IMG/VR virus record: IMGVR_UViG_3300010883_000420
Span: 1 to 25,118 of that record
DNA: 25,118 nt
DNA from: a virus
Reading direction: 5' to 3' (one strand)
Under the pieces are notes generated by a model, which was not told where the DNA came from, made no database searches, and saw only the letters and a program-made list of their open reading frames with translations. The stretch's first letter is position 1, and the number at the start of each line of letters is the position of its first letter. This document shows positions 24,001 through 25,118 of this stretch, piece by piece. The position numbers and the translations under genes were made by a program.

Positions 24001-25107
24001 ATAGTAGAGCAAAAAGTAGGAAAAGAACCAGATATTGTCATTGAAGATACTGTTATTGAAGAAGATTGTGATGGTTGGCAAAAAAGAGGATCTGTTATAT
24101 CATCTGGTAATATAACGTATAAAGCAGGCCCATTTTTTGAAGATGTTTGGTACTATGAATTTAGAGCCCACCCTGAACATTGTTATTTCGTTGAACTATT
24201 TTTATGGCATGGCTATGATTCGTCAGGTGCACATGGAAGATCAAAACCAACTTTCCAAAGTATGCGTCCTTATAGTGATCAAACACTTTCAAATTTATTT
24301 GGTTTAACAAACAATTTTGCAGCATCAACCCTAAATAGAACCGCAACTGCTGATAGTGCTGCAGCAAACATAGTATCATCTAGAAACCGCTTTAAAGGCA
24401 ATAAATCAATAAAAGATGTGAAAAAGGAGCTAAAGAAAGGAAAGTCTCAAAAAGGCCGGATGTTTGGATATAATGAAAACACGAAAACAGAATCAGGATT
24501 AAAACCGGGTAGTAGATTTTCAAGTGGTCTTTGGGTATCAAATATGGTAAGCTGGTTTAGAGACGATCAACCATTTAAAGTTAACCAACCAGCAGTAGCA
24601 GGTGATGGAGGCCCAGCTGAATATCAGAAATGGAATGATAGAGATGGTAAGGGTAGGGATCGCCTGCAAACTATAGCTAGAAAACAAAGTGACAATAATG
24701 CAGTTGGTTCATTAATTAAAGACTGGCTATTACAAACATGCTTTCTTGTAAGTTCTCCTGTTAGGACGCAAGTGGCAAAAAACTATGAAGCTTTTGCAAA
24801 AGGCCAAAACTTTGCAGGTGGTAGGTATTGGGGTGGATCTGGAGCTTATGGTAGAGATAGTGCAACAAGGTTTAATAAAGACTTAGTGACTGGAGATGGT
24901 TGGGCAAATAAAGGATTTGGTTGGAATCAAGGTCTAACACAAGAAATGTTTAGTAAAGGTGTATCAGAAAATGATGACGGTGATCTAGCATATAATGACG
25001 AAGCCGGTAAGCTATTTAATTTAAGTACTTCAAAAAATCGTTCCTCTATTAAGGATGATTTAGGAAACTTTAAAGAATTGATGGATACCTCTGGAGGAGG
25101 CTTTTAA
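21019..25107 (+). CDS. Baseplate hub protein, gp27/gpD-like, with long C-terminal extension
   Basis: A 1362-residue protein with a strong AAGGAG before the ATG at 21019. Residues about 110-240 hold the hub-type segment: TVNLTIWDKATLNSMQYSLF, IEYGWNID and the NFNWSINDNGGFDCTVELTS strand pair; residues 760-840 hold LVIDGISGLRWGNYIGF and IVGIDHEITTGDWTTSIRTV, the closing strands of gp27/gpD-type trimeric hub proteins. Between them are an acidic loop (240-270) and a helical Ala/Lys segment (about 470-520). Residues 845-1015 are an acidic linker with two CxC...CC motifs. Residues about 1017-1362 are an extra domain rich in Gly, Asn and aromatics (KRGSVISSGNITYKAGPFF, FVELFLWHGYDSSG) that I cannot assign. 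Position after tape measure and LysM genes supports a hub; the extension could be spike-proximal or host-contact, unknown. Confidence 0.72.
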   Translation: MSLLGSNMAGGVRSELCRRAKIIPNGYGPWTHARIPWARFSPAVHHGDTDAEQLRQSHIIFGGNLTNLEKSYKTNKTTRMGPYSNNYMDIKDGQSAGSNRNNPRPGLTGVKVEEKGTLGGIKKVTVNLTIWDKATLNSMQYSLFALGKHALIEYGWNIDTTGDLVTTNLGKSITDISKTDSDFLCKVRTKQSAHNFCYDAIRGIISNFNWSINDNGGFDCTVELTSKGTTFLSTPTETATMHSGCDEDPDDEDSEQDKVHRPNMEQPLYFLRQALRVTHENSQAVRNSNGAPIGMAALFDKELSALEWIGSFFGEPSNEELDFYVSWDYFEEYIVNRKLAPIYSAAVSQTAAAGNAGLETSATNPGVDSCSGNSDSNPQMFKSAYEAAKTGMDEHPRGDSAVYSLDSRGTVVRNSPFLISADPGKVLLPRQEHWVLHPSSITSIGQFGAFIQGVVAYAGEYVKERISSITLKNMTGNHGKAKKAAEKAQDSAKDEALDKAAREANVNGSTAKTLDDFKPFDYKYETQSLSNGAGSSGEGLLSNVLLNVAFIEDVCNEAKSLDDFMDKILEGIQASCGDIWDLVLVEDPDNPQVVRVIDRNMVKQSKKVKGFHFPGIGRKSICRTIDMQTDIDSKMAAMMMYGSNKSQQTNAGQPMGGASSNEYRLFNHKTKDLVMDGIILPDSKAQTVGVDCCADTIATDINALRDAWTGYYKSASEIADEVNEDSIEGMVTAMRKLLNMASPDQALPTEETPGAGVVPYTAGDEIITVPLKVSLVIDGISGLRWGNYIGFTSDTEIPNRYTSGKHGSSFQIVGIDHEITTGDWTTSIRTVMRPGSCDGKGINNCTGNQGNLPSEIMPTTETVIFDLIPLIPPTTINQRKEEEDEFEITPLPMLGMEPLSVETNMDIEKAKCPCEDGSHHQDCCNEPVSSDDEDDDTILTNVVVDTDKLPKKGCQCPDGEFSPECCENQEPEPSDIDPAACEDPDPIPEPGKIEIVEQKVGKEPDIVIEDTVIEEDCDGWQKRGSVISSGNITYKAGPFFEDVWYYEFRAHPEHCYFVELFLWHGYDSSGAHGRSKPTFQSMRPYSDQTLSNLFGLTNNFAASTLNRTATADSAAANIVSSRNRFKGNKSIKDVKKELKKGKSQKGRMFGYNENTKTESGLKPGSRFSSGLWVSNMVSWFRDDQPFKVNQPAVAGDGGPAEYQKWNDRDGKGRDRLQTIARKQSDNNAVGSLIKDWLLQTCFLVSSPVRTQVAKNYEAFAKGQNFAGGRYWGGSGAYGRDSATRFNKDLVTGDGWANKGFGWNQGLTQEMFSKGVSENDDGDLAYNDEAGKLFNLSTSKNRSSIKDDLGNFKELMDTSGGGF

Positions 25108-25118
25108 ATGAGAGTAAA
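25108..25118 (+). CDS. Start of the next gene (cut by window end)
   Basis: An ATG directly abuts the hub stop (TAAATG) and is preceded by GGAGGAGG (25093-25100), the best-placed ribosome site of the window end. Only MRV and a partial codon are visible, so the product cannot be named. Confidence 0.55.

Overview
The window is a contiguous block of the virion-morphogenesis genes of a T4-like contractile-tailed phage (Caudoviricetes, myovirus morphology), all on the + strand. The DNA is strongly AT-rich and the protein families (T4-type prohead protease, scaffold, major capsid protein, neck, sheath, tube and baseplate hub, plus PhoH and a phage ribosomal protein bS21) are those of T4-like phages of marine bacterioplankton such as pelagiphages and cyanophages. 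The host cannot be told from this sequence. No integrase, tRNA, CRISPR array, insertion sequence or minus-strand gene is supported.

Layout. (1) 1-2230, head maturation: the 3' end of the gp21-like prohead protease, then three tightly coupled genes of unknown function; one has a T4-internal-protein-like N terminus and an EF-hand-like loop. (2) 2231-2730, a one-gene unit between two strong intrinsic terminators encoding an enlarged ribosomal protein bS21 homolog. (3) 2731-5660, acidic gp22-like scaffold and gp23-like major capsid protein, closed by a near-perfect terminator. (4) 5661-9422, a PhoH-like ATPase, then gp13-, gp14- and gp15-like neck and tail-completion genes; gp15 is split at a T TTT TTA heptamer. 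(5) 9423-12992, a small coiled-coil gene just upstream, an oversized tail sheath gp18, and tail tube gp19, with a terminator. (6) 12993-25118, a gp26/gp51-family protein with an overlapping out-of-frame ORF (the usual place for a frameshifted tail-assembly chaperone), a small helical protein, a 1008-residue tape measure, a 1064-residue repeat-rich tail/baseplate protein, a LysM-like gp53-type protein, a 1362-residue baseplate hub protein with a novel C-terminal extension, and the first codons of the next gene.

How it works together. Protease, scaffold and capsid protein build and mature the prohead; the gp13/14/15 set closes head and tail and joins them; sheath, tube, chaperone, tape measure and hub/baseplate proteins assemble the tail. 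Gene order is protease-scaffold-capsid-neck-tail tube-chaperone-tape-baseplate, more like a generic myophage than T4 itself. Intergenic gaps carry a recurrent AT-rich box (core ATATTTATATA) 25-125 nt upstream of eight genes, a candidate late promoter. The most interesting points are the isolated, Shine-Dalgarno-less bS21 gene among SD-rich late genes, two apparent ribosomal-frameshift junctions at T7 runs, and repeat/Cys-rich extensions on tail proteins.
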